DNA from: Oceanicoccus sagamiensis
Lineage (GTDB): Bacteria > Pseudomonadota > Gammaproteobacteria > Pseudomonadales > Dasaniaceae
DNA: 64,000 nucleotides
NCBI RefSeq assembly: GCF_002117105.1
Contig: NZ_CP019343.1
Coordinates: 248,001 to 312,000, forward strand
Reading direction: 5' to 3'
The position numbers and the translations under genes were made by a program. The notes under the pieces were generated by a model. It worked only from the letters and a program-made list of their open reading frames with translations. It did no database searches and was not told the DNA's origin. The stretch's first letter is position 1, and every line of letters starts with the position of its first letter. Below, piece after piece: positions 19,159-29,358 of this stretch.

Positions 19159-21977
19159 TAAGCAAACTGACGCTGTTCGCCAGCACCTTCAACATTATCA
19201 ATACAGCGACCACAAAGCTCTTCATGCTCCTTATTAGCACCCACATCTTCACGGTGATGCCAGCAGCGGGCACATTTGGCATGGGCACTTTGAGCTACGG
19301 CAATTTCCAAACCCTCCACCTCGGTTTCTGCGGCAGCAGCGGACTCGGATAAAGGCTTAATGGTGGCCGTTGACGTAATCAAAGCAAAGCGTAGCTCTGT
19401 ATCCAGTTTTTCTAACTGGCCAGCCAGCTCGCTGCTGCAATACAGCGTAACTTCTGCTTCAAGACTACCGCCAATCACACCCTCGCCTCGCTTGGCTTCC
19501 AGTTCTTTATTAACAGCCGTTTTAACCGCCATTACTTGTTGCCAATAAGCTTCGCCAAATTCTTCATCGTCAGCCAGAGTGGTTAAACCGTCATACCACT
19601 GACTAAGGAATACTGACTCGTCTTTTTCACCGGGGATATGTTGCCAGAGTTCATCCGCGGTAAAACTGGTGATCGGTGCAATCCAACGGACCATCGCGCG
19701 AATAATATGGTACAGCGCCGTCTGAGCTGAGCGCCGTGGCAAGCTATCTTCCTGAGTGGTGTACTGGCGGTCTTTAATAATATCGAGATAAAAGCCCCCT
19801 AACTCAAGCACACAGAAGTTATGTAACTTCTGATAGATCAAATGAAATTGGTAGGACTCATAGGCTTCGATAATATCTTGTTGCAAGCGCGCTGCAGCAT
19901 CAACCGCCCAGCGATCCAGTGCCACCATATCTTCACTGGCCACCAAATGCTCTGCCGGATCAAAACCACTCATATTCGACAATAGGAAACGGGCGGTATT
20001 ACGAATACGACGATAGGAATCCGCAGTGCGTTTAAAGTTTTCGTCACTCACCGTAATTTCATTACGGTAGTCAGTGGCGGCAACCCACAGGCGTAAAATA
20101 TCTGCACCCATGGTATTCATCACAGTTTGTGGTGCAATGGTATTACCAATCGACTTGGACATTTTCCGCCCTTCGGTATCGATAGTAAAACCGTGGGTTA
20201 ATACTTGTTTATAGGGGGCGCGGCCATTGACAGCAACCGAAGTTAATAATGACGACTGGAACCAACCGCGATGCTGGTCAGAGCCTTCCATATATAAATC
20301 AGCCGGCGAACGTAAATCATCGCGACGGTCTAACACCGAAGCGTGGGTCACCCCCGAATCAAACCATACATCCAGAGTATCGGTCACCTTTTCATAGTTA
20401 TCCGCCTCATCACCCAGCAACTCGGCAGCATCCATTTCAAACCAGGCATCAATACCTTTTTCTTCAACACGCAAAGCCACTTCCTCAACCAGACGCTGGC
20501 TTTCCGGGTGCAGTTCTGCGGTTTCTTTATGGATAAATAAGGTAATGGGAACACCCCAGGTACGCTGTCTGGACACACACCAATCCGGACGATCATTAAT
20601 CATCGAATCGATACGGGCTTTACCCCAGGACGGCATCCACTCCGTTTTCTCAACTTCGGCCAGAGCCTGAGTTAGCAAGCCGTTTTTATTCATAGAGATA
20701 AACCACTGTGGTGTGGCTCTAAAAATAATCGGCGTTTTATGGCGCCAGCAATGGGGATAGCTGTGCTCAAACTCTTCATGGTGCAATAAAGCACCCCGCT
20801 GTTGCAGCGTTTCAACAATAGCACTGTTTGCTTTTAGTACATGCTGACCGGCAAACAGCTCAGTATCGGGCAGATAAACCCCATTGGAACCCACTGGGTT
20901 ATAAACATCCAAACCGTATTGTTGGCCGACATTAAAATCGTCTACACCGTGACCGGGAGCGGTATGCACAGCCCCGGTACCGGCTTCAGTCGTCACATGG
21001 TCACCCAAAATAACCAGTGACTCGCGCTCATAAAAGGGATGTTGTAAGGCTTGCTTTTCTAACGCAGCCCCTTTACAACGACCCACAATCGAAAATGATT
21101 CCACACCGTACCGAGACATAACACTTTCATGCAGGTCTTCAGCCAATAACACATTTTTCTGCTGGCCATTTTGATGAAAGGCTACCAATACATAATTAAA
21201 TTCGGGGTGCAGGCTTACCGCCAGGTTGGCGGGTAGTGTCCAGGGGGTTGTGGTCCATATTGCCAGTGCAACACTGCCAGCAATATCATCACTGGCACCA
21301 CAGGCTGCCAGTACTTCGCTGCGATTAACCACCTCAAAAGCCACATCAATCGCCGGTGAGACTTTATCTTTATACTCAACTTCCGCTTCCGCTAAAGCCG
21401 AGCCACAGTCCATACACCAATGCACCGGCTTAAAGCCTTTTTGCAAATGACCATTGTCAGCAATCTTACCCAAGGTGCGGATAATATCCGCTTCGTTTTG
21501 GAAGTTCATTGTCAGGTAGGGATTGTCCCAATCACCCAGAACACCTAAACGAATAAAATCTTTTTTCTGGCCATTAACCTGCTTCTGGGCATACTCACGG
21601 CATTTTTTTCTAAAGATAGAAGGGTCGACCTTAACGCCTGCCTTGCCCACTTTCTTTTCAACATTTAGCTCAATCGGCAAACCATGACAATCCCAGCCCG
21701 GCACATAAGGAGCATCAAAACCATTCATGGTTTTGGACTTCACAATAATATCTTTAATAATTTTATTCAGGGCATGACCAATATGAATATCACCATTGGC
21801 GTAGGGAGGGCCATCGTGAAGAATAAATTGCGGGCGACCTTTGCTGGCCTCGCGAATTTTTTCGTATAAACCCTCTTCCTGCCAACGCTTTAGCGTTTGC
21901 GGCTCGCGCTGGGCCAGGTTCGCTTTCATTGGGAAAGCGGTTTTGGGAAGGTTCAGGGTGCTTTTATAATCACTCAT
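19158..21977 (-). CDS. ileS: Isoleucyl-tRNA synthetase
   Basis: The 939-residue class I synthetase has the HIGH motif ([13 protein letters not shown]), the KMSKS motif ([11 protein letters not shown]), an editing (CP1) domain ([27 protein letters not shown]) and a C-terminal zinc finger with [12 protein letters not shown] and ELCGRCIDN. This is the zinc-finger-ending type usual in Proteobacteria. It charges tRNA-Ile and hydrolyses mischarged valine. It follows ribF by 31 bases. Confidence 0.97.
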   Translation of the reverse strand: MSDYKSTLNLPKTAFPMKANLAQREPQTLKRWQEEGLYEKIREASKGRPQFILHDGPPYANGDIHIGHALNKIIKDIIVKSKTMNGFDAPYVPGWDCHGLPIELNVEKKVGKAGVKVDPSIFRKKCREYAQKQVNGQKKDFIRLGVLGDWDNPYLTMNFQNEADIIRTLGKIADNGHLQKGFKPVHWCMDCGSALAEAEVEYKDKVSPAIDVAFEVVNRSEVLAACGASDDIAGSVALAIWTTTPWTLPANLAVSLHPEFNYVLVAFHQNGQQKNVLLAEDLHESVMSRYGVESFSIVGRCKGAALEKQALQHPFYERESLVILGDHVTTEAGTGAVHTAPGHGVDDFNVGQQYGLDVYNPVGSNGVYLPDTELFAGQHVLKANSAIVETLQQRGALLHHEEFEHSYPHCWRHKTPIIFRATPQWFISMNKNGLLTQALAEVEKTEWMPSWGKARIDSMINDRPDWCVSRQRTWGVPITLFIHKETAELHPESQRLVEEVALRVEEKGIDAWFEMDAAELLGDEADNYEKVTDTLDVWFDSGVTHASVLDRRDDLRSPADLYMEGSDQHRGWFQSSLLTSVAVNGRAPYKQVLTHGFTIDTEGRKMSKSIGNTIAPQTVMNTMGADILRLWVAATDYRNEITVSDENFKRTADSYRRIRNTARFLLSNMSGFDPAEHLVASEDMVALDRWAVDAAARLQQDIIEAYESYQFHLIYQKLHNFCVLELGGFYLDIIKDRQYTTQEDSLPRRSAQTALYHIIRAMVRWIAPITSFTADELWQHIPGEKDESVFLSQWYDGLTTLADDEEFGEAYWQQVMAVKTAVNKELEAKRGEGVIGGSLEAEVTLYCSSELAGQLEKLDTELRFALITSTATIKPLSESAAAAETEVEGLEIAVAQSAHAKCARCWHHREDVGANKEHEELCGRCIDNVEGAGEQRQFA

Positions 21978-22008
21978 AGGGTTATTATCTACCTAACAAC
22001 TTAGCTGT

Positions 22009-22947
22009 TTATGTGTTGGCCGACGCCACAAAATATTGGCGGCCGGTGTCTATATCTTTATGGATCTGTTCTTTTAGCTCATCAATGGAATCGAACTTTT
22101 GCTCATCACGGATTTTTTTACGGAAAATCACTGTGATTTTTTTGCCGTATATATCTTCATTAAAATCCAGAATATGCACTTCTAAAATAGCGTTTAAACT
22201 ATCATCAACAGTAGGTCTTGAACCAACATTGGCAACCCCCTGTAAGCTACGCTCCCCAATTTCAACTTCAACGGCATAAACTCCTGACATGGGTGCACGT
22301 AACCGACGCAGGGCGATATTGGCGGTTGGCGCATGCAAATGCCGCCCCAGCTGCTGACCTACGATCACCCTTCCAGCAATACTATAGGGTTTGCCTAACA
22401 GCATTTCAGCCAGTTCAAAATCGCTGTCTTCAAGCGCCTTACGGATACGCGTACTACTTACCCGATCATTGCGGATCTTTAAGGTTGACGTTGCCACCAC
22501 ATCAAAGCCGTGAATCTGTCCTTCTGTTTGCAGCAACTTAAAGTCACCGCCGCGATTGCGACCAAAGCGTAAATCATCGCCAACGATAATATACTGCGCG
22601 CCCAAACCCTTAACGAACACCTGCTGAATAAACTCTTTCGCTCCCATATCCTGAAAGCCTGGGGTAAAGCGAATACGCAATACCCGGTCAATACCCAGCG
22701 CCTTAAAGGCCTGGAATTTTTCTCTGAAGCTCATCAAGCGAGCCGGTGCCTGCAAGGGGGCAAAATATTCCCGGGGCAAGGGCTCAAACACCACGACCGT
22801 GGTGGGCAGATTTAGCTCTTGTCCTTTATCAATCAGCTGTTGCAATACCGCCTGATGCCCGTGATGGACACCATCAAAGGCACCAATGGTGGTGACACAC
22901 CCTCGATGTCTGGGGCGCAGATTATGCAGACCGCGAATAAGCTCCAT
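22009..22947 (-). CDS. ribF: Bifunctional riboflavin kinase/FAD synthetase
   Basis: RibF makes FMN and FAD from riboflavin. The 312-residue protein has the FAD synthetase nucleotidyl-transferase domain (IGAFDGVHHGHQAVL at about residue 22) and the C-terminal flavokinase domain (GRHLHAPTANI, GVYAVEV, VANVGSRPTVD). It heads the ribF-ileS-lspA-fkpB-ispH unit and follows murJ by 104 bases. Confidence 0.95.
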   Translation of the reverse strand: MELIRGLHNLRPRHRGCVTTIGAFDGVHHGHQAVLQQLIDKGQELNLPTTVVVFEPLPREYFAPLQAPARLMSFREKFQAFKALGIDRVLRIRFTPGFQDMGAKEFIQQVFVKGLGAQYIIVGDDLRFGRNRGGDFKLLQTEGQIHGFDVVATSTLKIRNDRVSSTRIRKALEDSDFELAEMLLGKPYSIAGRVIVGQQLGRHLHAPTANIALRRLRAPMSGVYAVEVEIGERSLQGVANVGSRPTVDDSLNAILEVHILDFNEDIYGKKITVIFRKKIRDEQKFDSIDELKEQIHKDIDTGRQYFVASANT

Positions 22948-23051
22948 GGAGTAATATCTATCAACTGTGCTAAAGGGGCCTTAGAGCCCATAAAATAGCG
23001 CGTGATTATAGCTTAGGCAGCTGCTTGCCACCACCCAAGACAGGGGGAAGA

Positions 23052-24665
23052 TTAGCCAATTGTGCGTGCATCAGCACGGAAATGAGAGGGTCTTGCGCCA
23101 AAAACACCCAGGGCAACAAAATAGCTAACGGCACCCGCCACACAAAGGTAGACAATATTTAAGGCCCGCTGCCACCAGAGCCAATCGACCCATAGGGAAG
23201 GCTCAGGCGTCAGCTGCCACAGCACCATGGCCATTACCGCCGCTGCCAAACTTAAACGCAGTAGCGCCGCCGTCATTCCTGCCATGGGTGCATAGACCTG
23301 TTGCTGACGTAAACCCCGATATAACAGGCCTGCATTCAGGACAGCCGATAAGGAGGTTGCCAACGCCAAACCAATATGCCCAAGCTGCCAATAGTGATGC
23401 AGCGGAACCACAAAAGCGATATTCATCACCATATTAGCGGCCATAGCAATAATGCCGATTTTAACCGGGGTCTTGGTATCCTGGCGGGAGAAGTAACCGG
23501 GTGCCAGTACCTTGATTAACATAAAGGCCATTAAGCCCAGCGAATAGGCCTGCAAACTCAAGGAGGCCATGGTGACATCCCTGACGGTTAATTTTCCGTA
23601 TTGGAATAAGGTCATCAAAATCGGTTCTGCCAACATCATCAGTGCGACAGCGGCGGGAATGGCAATCAGCAATACCATACGAATAGCCCAATCCAGGGTT
23701 GCTCTAAAGGCATCAGGCGAGCTAGTGGCCTGCTGACGGGACAAGCTCGGTAAAATAACCGTACTAATAGCGATAGCAAACACACCTAAGGGCAGCTCCA
23801 CCAAACGGTCGGAGTAATATAGCCACGACACGCTACCTGCAGGGAGAAAAGACGCCAGCACCGTATCCAACAGCAAGTTAATCTGGCTAACTGAGACACC
23901 AAAAATAGCGGGGCCCATTAAAGCCAGAATCCGCCTTACCCCTTCATCCTGCCAATCCCAAGCGGGTTTGGGTGTTAACCGTAAACCATGCATAAAAGGC
24001 AGCTGGAAGGTCAGCTGTAAAATGCCTGCGGCCATCACCCCCCAAGCCAGAGCAAAGGCGGGTTCATCAAAATAAGGCGCAATCACAATCGCTGCCGTAA
24101 TCAATGCAATATTGAGTAACACCGGGGTAAAAGCCGGCACCGCAAAACGGCCATAACTATTCAGCACCGCCCCACAAAAACCCGTTAGAGAGATCAGGAA
24201 TAAATAGGGAAAAGTAATGCGGATCATGTCGCTGGTTAGCTGATAGCGCAGCGGGTCGTCTGACAAATAAAAGCCCGGCGCAAAGATAGCAGTAATAACC
24301 GGCGCCCCCACTACAGCCAGCCCCGTCACGATCAGCAAACTGCCACCCAAGGCCCCGGCGACTTTATTCACCAGTAACTGAATGGCATTAAAATCTCGCT
24401 GCTCGCGGTACTCTGATAACACTGGCACAAAAGCTTGAGAGAAAGCCCCTTCCGCAAATAACCGGCGCATAAAGTTGGGGATTTTAAAAGCGACAAAGAA
24501 GGCATCCGCCGCCGCTGTAGCACCAACAAAATGGGCAATCACGACATCCCGCAATAAACCCAACACACGCGACAACATAGTCATCATGCCGACCACCAGA
24601 CTGGACTTTAATAAGCCTGTTGTTTGCTGCGGTTGATCTGCTGTTGAGGTTGGCGGTTGCGACAA
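23052..24665 (-). CDS. murJ: Lipid II flippase MurJ
   Basis: MurJ (MviN) flips lipid II across the inner membrane for cell-wall synthesis. The 537-residue protein is a 14-helix MOP-superfamily permease, seen as a chain of hydrophobic segments, with the early signature MLSRVLGLLRDVVIAHFVGA and AFFVAFKIPNFMRRLFAEGAFSQAF. The order murJ-ribF-ileS is conserved. The 348 bases beyond the start hold a REP-like element. Confidence 0.95.
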   Translation of the reverse strand: MSQPPTSTADQPQQTTGLLKSSLVVGMMTMLSRVLGLLRDVVIAHFVGATAAADAFFVAFKIPNFMRRLFAEGAFSQAFVPVLSEYREQRDFNAIQLLVNKVAGALGGSLLIVTGLAVVGAPVITAIFAPGFYLSDDPLRYQLTSDMIRITFPYLFLISLTGFCGAVLNSYGRFAVPAFTPVLLNIALITAAIVIAPYFDEPAFALAWGVMAAGILQLTFQLPFMHGLRLTPKPAWDWQDEGVRRILALMGPAIFGVSVSQINLLLDTVLASFLPAGSVSWLYYSDRLVELPLGVFAIAISTVILPSLSRQQATSSPDAFRATLDWAIRMVLLIAIPAAVALMMLAEPILMTLFQYGKLTVRDVTMASLSLQAYSLGLMAFMLIKVLAPGYFSRQDTKTPVKIGIIAMAANMVMNIAFVVPLHHYWQLGHIGLALATSLSAVLNAGLLYRGLRQQQVYAPMAGMTAALLRLSLAAAVMAMVLWQLTPEPSLWVDWLWWQRALNIVYLCVAGAVSYFVALGVFGARPSHFRADARTIG

Positions 24666-25013
24666 AATAGGTCCAGAGGGATTAAATAGTCATGTTCACT
24701 ACAGTTTAGCATTAATTACTGAATCAAGAGGTGGGATAACAGCCGTTTAGAATCAGGGTGGGCTGCACTCCACTGCTGCCTTACAAATTTACATCTATGT
24801 TGGCTTGGCCCTTTGATGGCGTGAATGGGTTGAGCCAGACGTGTTTAGGGCATGAGTGTTAACAAGCTTTACGTTAAGCGTCCGGCAGTGAGGTGCCTTA
24901 AGATCAGGCATTCTTTCAAGTTTGTTGAAACCAGTCTCGCAGGGTGGATTGCAATCCACCAGACCCAGCCATAAGCCACCATTTACCGGTGGATTATAAT
25001 CCACCCTACAGTG
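24666..25013. other. Gap between pyrB stop and murJ start
   Basis: The region carries the murJ upstream region (24666 to about 24930) and, next to the pyrB stop, one copy of the paired-palindrome repeat. A 69-codon open frame across this stretch is a shadow of the repeat. No RNA gene is recognised. Confidence 0.5.
24941..25010. repeat. REP-like paired palindrome, copy 1
   Basis: Two arms of the palindrome GGTGGATTATAATCCACC lie head to head: 24941-24960 (with GCAAT in the centre) and 24988-25009. Outer flanks are AGGG and CCCTAC. It lies 4 bases from the pyrB stop. See copies 2-4 at 43655, 50104 and 53975. Confidence 0.85.
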
Positions 25014-26027
25014 TTAGAAGCGGCTGCCGGTATACCAATTGACATCACGAGAATATTTTTCTACTTGATCTTCCACATCAAGAATCAAGGTAAAAAGAGC
25101 CATTCTAACCACCACCCCATTATCCGCCTGACGGAAAATAGCCAAATTGGGATTGTCGTTCAGATCATTATCTAACTCATTAGCCCCTTCGCGAGAATCG
25201 CGGGGCAATGGATGCATAATCACGGTGTTTGGCTCACAAAAACGCGTATAGATAGCCTGATTTAAACGATAGCGTCCGCGGTATAAGTTGGCCTCTTCCT
25301 GGCTGGCAAAACGCTCTTCCTGGATTCGGGTTGAGTAGGCAATGTCGACATGGGCAATACTTTCTTCCATCGCATCAGACTCGGTTACCGCAAGACCTGC
25401 GGTACGCATCCTCTCAACAATTTCACCCGGCATTTTCAATTCCGCTGGGGAAATCAGGGTGACCGCCACATTGTTATACAGCGTCAATAATTTACACAGG
25501 GAGTGAACGGTACGGCCAAATTTTAAATCACCGATCAGGGCAATACGTAAACCGTCGAGGTCTCGGCCCTGGTCTTGCAGTTCTTTTTTAATGGTATATA
25601 AATCCAGCAGTGCCTGGCTGGGGTGTTCGTTGGCACCGTCACCACCATTAATCACCGGCACTCGACTGGCAGCGGCAAATTCTGCCACAGAACCCTCTTG
25701 CGGGTGGCGCATGGCAATAGCATCACTGTAGCCACTTAATACCCTGGCGGTATCGTAAAGGGACTCACCTTTAGCGATGGCCGAAGATTCAAAGCCAATG
25801 GTTTCACGGACCTCGCCCCCCAGTAAATTAAACGCACTGCCAAAGCTCACCCGGGTACGGGTACTGGGTTCAAAAAACATGCTGCCCAGAATAGCACCAT
25901 CCAAGACCTTGGTTATGCGCCTGCGCTGGGCATAGGGCTTCATACGGTCGGCCACGTCAAAGATACGATCGATATCAATACGCTCAAACTGGCCAATGGA
26001 AAGAATATGGCTACCGGTGAATTTCAA
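25014..26027 (-). CDS. pyrB: Aspartate carbamoyltransferase
   Basis: PyrB makes carbamoyl-aspartate, the committed step of pyrimidine synthesis. The 337-residue protein shows the carbamoyl-phosphate motif FEPSTRTR (about residue 53), the HPSQALLDLYT loop (about 137) and HPLPRDSREGANELD (about 266), all specific for ATCase rather than ornithine carbamoyltransferase. It seems to stand alone: I see no pyrI or pyrC next to it. Upstream (45 bases) is the ABC exporter gene in the same direction. Confidence 0.95.
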   Translation of the reverse strand: MKFTGSHILSIGQFERIDIDRIFDVADRMKPYAQRRRITKVLDGAILGSMFFEPSTRTRVSFGSAFNLLGGEVRETIGFESSAIAKGESLYDTARVLSGYSDAIAMRHPQEGSVAEFAAASRVPVINGGDGANEHPSQALLDLYTIKKELQDQGRDLDGLRIALIGDLKFGRTVHSLCKLLTLYNNVAVTLISPAELKMPGEIVERMRTAGLAVTESDAMEESIAHVDIAYSTRIQEERFASQEEANLYRGRYRLNQAIYTRFCEPNTVIMHPLPRDSREGANELDNDLNDNPNLAIFRQADNGVVVRMALFTLILDVEDQVEKYSRDVNWYTGSRF

Positions 26028-26072
26028 TCCTGTTTCTCCGTTTTTTATTGATTTTTAGGCATTGACCAAGAC

Positions 26073-27881
26073 CTAACTGGCCTCTTCAATAGTCACTGCA
26101 TCACTGGCCGCATCGCCAAATTGTAAGCTGGCCCAGCGCGCATACAAGCTTGAACTGGCCAATAACTGCTGGTGATTACCTGTATCCACCAAGCGCCCAT
26201 GATCCAGTACCGCAATGGTATCGACATTAACAACCGTTGCTAAGCGGTGGGCAATCACAATACTGGTTCGATCCTGCATTAAGTGTTCTAGCGCCTGCTG
26301 AACTTTGTATTCGCTTTCTGCATCCAACGCACTGGTTGCTTCATCTAACAATAAGAGTTTGGGGTCTTTTAAGACTGCTCGGGCAATGGCAATACGCTGA
26401 CGCTGGCCACCGGATAATCTGACACCGGACTCGCCGACAAAACTATCATAGCCTTGCGGCAGCTTCTGGATAAATTCATCGGCATAGGCAGCCTCCGCGG
26501 CAGCCTTCACTTGCTCATCCGTCGCATCGGGGCGACCGTAGCGAATATTTTCCAATACCGAATTACTAAACAGCACCGGTTGCTGCGGTACAATGGCGAT
26601 ATGCTCACGCAGCTGTTTCGGGTCTAACTGGCAAATATCAATACCATCAAACAGTATCTTGCCTTCAGTAACATCATAAAAACGCAGGATTAAATCGACC
26701 AGAGTCGATTTACCGGCGCCGGAACTACCCACTAAAGCCATGCTGCTCCCGGCAGCCAAATGCAGTGTTAATTTATCAACCGCAGGGGTTTCGGGCCTTG
26801 AGGGGTAGAAAAAGCTGACCTCATCAAAATGCAATTCACCCTGTATATTCTCCGGCAAAGGTTGCGACTCGGCAGGCGCCTGAATCAGGTTGTCAGCATG
26901 CATTAGCTCTAATAAACGCTCAGTGGCGCCAGCGGCTCGCTGCAAATCACTGTAAACCTCGCTGATCACACCGACCGACATAGCGACCATCAAGGCATAA
27001 AAAATAAACGCCGCTAATTCACCAGCAGTAATGCGCCCGGCAATCACATCATGACCACCGACCCATAACATATAGGCTATAGCGCCAAAGACCAGCGCGA
27101 TCACGATGGAGGTTAGCCAGGCCCGATGTTTAATGCGCCGTAAAGCCACATCGAAAGCGGCCTCCACCTGAGTAGAAAAAGTCTCTCTATCACGCTGCTG
27201 GTGGTTAAAGGCCTGGACAATTTTAATATTTTTAAGTGACTCACCCACAAAACCACCAAAAACCGCCACCTTATCCTGGCTGCTGCGGGAGAGTTTTCTC
27301 ACATGACGACCGAAAATAATAATCGGCATAATCACCAGCGGTACACTGATTAACACAATGGCCGTTAATTTGGGGTTGGTAAATAACAGCAGGATAATGC
27401 CGCCAATAAACAATAAAACATTGCGCAGCGCCATCGACACTGAAGAGCCAATCACGGTTTGCAGCAGGGTGGTATCGGTGGTGATACGGGACTGGATTTC
27501 GCCGCTAAGGTTGGTTTCAAAGAAGCCCGGGTGCAGCTCAATCACTTTGCTATAGACCTCGCGGCGTAAATCGGCACTGACCCGCTCGCCAATCCAGGAG
27601 ACCAAATAAAAGCGGGCAAAGGTGCCAATCGACAGCAACATCACCATAAACATAAAGATAATAATGGTCTGGTCTAAGCCTGTGCCAGCGCCCTCACCAA
27701 AGCCCTGATCTATCATCATCCGCAGGCCCTGCCCCATCGATAAGGTAACCCCGGCAGTGAACGTCAGGGCAAATAGCGCCCCCAGCACATGCCAGCGATA
27801 AGGCTTTAAAAAGCCCAGCATCTCAGATAAAACCTTGATATCGCGACTGCTCTCGCGCTGTTCTGAAGTATCGCCGTGCAC
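26073..27881 (-). CDS. ABC exporter, fused membrane and ATPase domains (MsbA/LmrA type)
   Basis: The protein has an exporter-type membrane domain with about six helices (residues 40-310, with the coupling segment around GEIQSRITTDTTLL) and an ATPase domain with Walker A GSSGAGKST, Q-loop VPQQPVLFSN, signature LSGGQRQRIAIARA, Walker B LLLLDEATSALD and H-loop AHRLAT. Such half-transporters act as homodimers; the substrate (lipid, peptide or drug) cannot be told from sequence. I chose GTG 27881 because AAGGG lies 6 bases upstream, giving 602 residues, the usual length; the frame stays open to 27941. It is not next to lpxK, so it may not be MsbA itself. Confidence 0.9.
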   Translation of the reverse strand: MHGDTSEQRESSRDIKVLSEMLGFLKPYRWHVLGALFALTFTAGVTLSMGQGLRMMIDQGFGEGAGTGLDQTIIIFMFMVMLLSIGTFARFYLVSWIGERVSADLRREVYSKVIELHPGFFETNLSGEIQSRITTDTTLLQTVIGSSVSMALRNVLLFIGGIILLLFTNPKLTAIVLISVPLVIMPIIIFGRHVRKLSRSSQDKVAVFGGFVGESLKNIKIVQAFNHQQRDRETFSTQVEAAFDVALRRIKHRAWLTSIVIALVFGAIAYMLWVGGHDVIAGRITAGELAAFIFYALMVAMSVGVISEVYSDLQRAAGATERLLELMHADNLIQAPAESQPLPENIQGELHFDEVSFFYPSRPETPAVDKLTLHLAAGSSMALVGSSGAGKSTLVDLILRFYDVTEGKILFDGIDICQLDPKQLREHIAIVPQQPVLFSNSVLENIRYGRPDATDEQVKAAAEAAYADEFIQKLPQGYDSFVGESGVRLSGGQRQRIAIARAVLKDPKLLLLDEATSALDAESEYKVQQALEHLMQDRTSIVIAHRLATVVNVDTIAVLDHGRLVDTGNHQQLLASSSLYARWASLQFGDAASDAVTIEEAS

Positions 27882-28146
27882 AGAAAACCCTTGTTGATGA
27901 TTGATGACCAGCCGCTTGATTAAGCGTGCCGCTATTATCACCGCTATAGGAGTTAGGTAAAAGGCCTGCCGATGGCTGAGAGGGCAATTTTTAGCAATAT
28001 CCGTGTATTTTTTGGCCGATAGCCACCATATTCTCTACTTTACGTGCTAAGTGATTGAATATTACGTAAAATATGCTAAGTATTAGGGACGTTTTTAAAA
28101 CGCGTCCAACCATCCATCGACTCAAAAATTAGCTCGGAACACCATA

Positions 28147-29046
28147 GTGGCAGACGAAATAGCATCACTGGTAAAATTTTGCACCGCCGAGACAGGACTA
28201 AAGGTTTTAAATAGCCAATCCCTGCGCTGGAGCGCCCCCCATCTGTTTAACGACCCCTTTGAACTCAGCCACAAATCAGAGCCCGACTTTACCCCGGATA
28301 CCCTGCTTAAAGGGATGATTAAAGAAGCCGTTGCTATGTTATTTGGCCCCTCAGACCCAACGGGCAAAAGTAACCGTCTGGTAGCCGCCGTGGCCCGCTG
28401 GCGTGAAGAAGACCGTTTTGGCTCAGAAGAAGAAGCCACTCAAGTACTTAACCAGCTGCTTAGCCAAATAGCCACCCAGCAGCAAGAAGGGATTGATACC
28501 TATATGTCGGCTTGGCGACAGTTTTCCCGCTCATTAAGAATTTGCTGTTTTTCAGACAAGCCTAACAATATGGATGCATGGCAACGCTATGGTGAAAATC
28601 ATGCCGGGGTTGCTCTGCGCTTTAGCGCCGGTGACGACACTGCCCTGCCGAACCCCAAGCGGGTGACCTATAGCCAGGTCCCGCCGCTGGTCACCAGCCT
28701 TAAGCAACAAGTGGCAGTGACCTACGGTAAAGAAACCGCCCCCAGCCCGGATAGCTTTCTGGAGAAAATGCTTAACAAAAGTAAAAGCAATAATGTGGAG
28801 CGGGAATGGCGTTGTTTTAGCAGCGAAGAACCCGACGCCATGAGTGATGAGAGCCTATGGTATGCCAATAAGCAGTTCTCTGCCCCTGAGTTAAAGGCCG
28901 TTTATTTTGGTTTGGGCACCAGTCGCACCGATAAAGACAATGTGATTAAACTGATCAAAGAAAAATACAAAAGCACCAAGGTTTATCAAGCGGTAGCCCT
29001 GCCCAACCGCTATGAGATTGACTTTGTGCAACTGGCTACCAAGTAA
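28147..29046 (+). CDS. DUF2971 domain-containing protein
   Basis: The 299-residue protein starts with GTG and has the DUF2971 pattern: LVKFCTAETGLKVLNSQSLRWSAPHLFNDPFE (residues 7-38), then RICCFSDKPNNMDAWQRYGENHAGVALRF at about residues 130-160, and EREWRC near 220. DUF2971 proteins are widespread and often found in accessory or defence-associated regions, but their function is not established. It is convergent with the GIY-YIG gene, only 3 bases apart. Confidence 0.75.
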   Translation: MADEIASLVKFCTAETGLKVLNSQSLRWSAPHLFNDPFELSHKSEPDFTPDTLLKGMIKEAVAMLFGPSDPTGKSNRLVAAVARWREEDRFGSEEEATQVLNQLLSQIATQQQEGIDTYMSAWRQFSRSLRICCFSDKPNNMDAWQRYGENHAGVALRFSAGDDTALPNPKRVTYSQVPPLVTSLKQQVAVTYGKETAPSPDSFLEKMLNKSKSNNVEREWRCFSSEEPDAMSDESLWYANKQFSAPELKAVYFGLGTSRTDKDNVIKLIKEKYKSTKVYQAVALPNRYEIDFVQLATK

Positions 29047-29049
29047 TTA

Positions 29050-29340
29050 TTATTTCCTGATTGGCCGGTAAACTACCCCGGCCAATTGACATTTTTCCCG
29101 CCGCGATAATTTTTTAATCTCTGACTCACGCTTACTAGCCTCACTACGGTTGGCACTCTGTTCCTGAAAAACTACCTTTTTGGGCTTATCTGAACGAAAA
29201 AACTTGGCACCTTTGTTACCGGCCCTACCACTATGCTCGGCAAAACGGCGCTCAACATCAGTGGTTATCCCGGTATAGAGTTTACCGCTTTGAGTCTCGA
29301 CCATATAAACCCACCAGCTGGTCTCTGTTTTAGCTGTCAT
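29050..29340 (-). CDS. GIY-YIG nuclease family protein
   Basis: The 96-residue protein has a single GIY-YIG domain: WWVYMVETQSGKLYTGITTDVERRFAEH carries the paired (V)YM and YTG motif and the conserved Arg. YhbQ-type stand-alone proteins of this size are common in Proteobacteria and can cut or bind DNA, though their role is unclear. The gene lies 18 bases from sbcB in the same direction, so it may be co-transcribed with that exonuclease. Confidence 0.85.
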   Translation of the reverse strand: MTAKTETSWWVYMVETQSGKLYTGITTDVERRFAEHSGRAGNKGAKFFRSDKPKKVVFQEQSANRSEASKRESEIKKLSRREKCQLAGVVYRPIRK

Positions 29341-29358
29341 AGCGCGCCCGGAATAGTA

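Noticed and set aside
24795-25004. 69-codon minus-strand frame in the pyrB-murJ gap
   Set aside because: It lies across the REP-like palindromes and reads the repeat arms; no family and no ribosome site.
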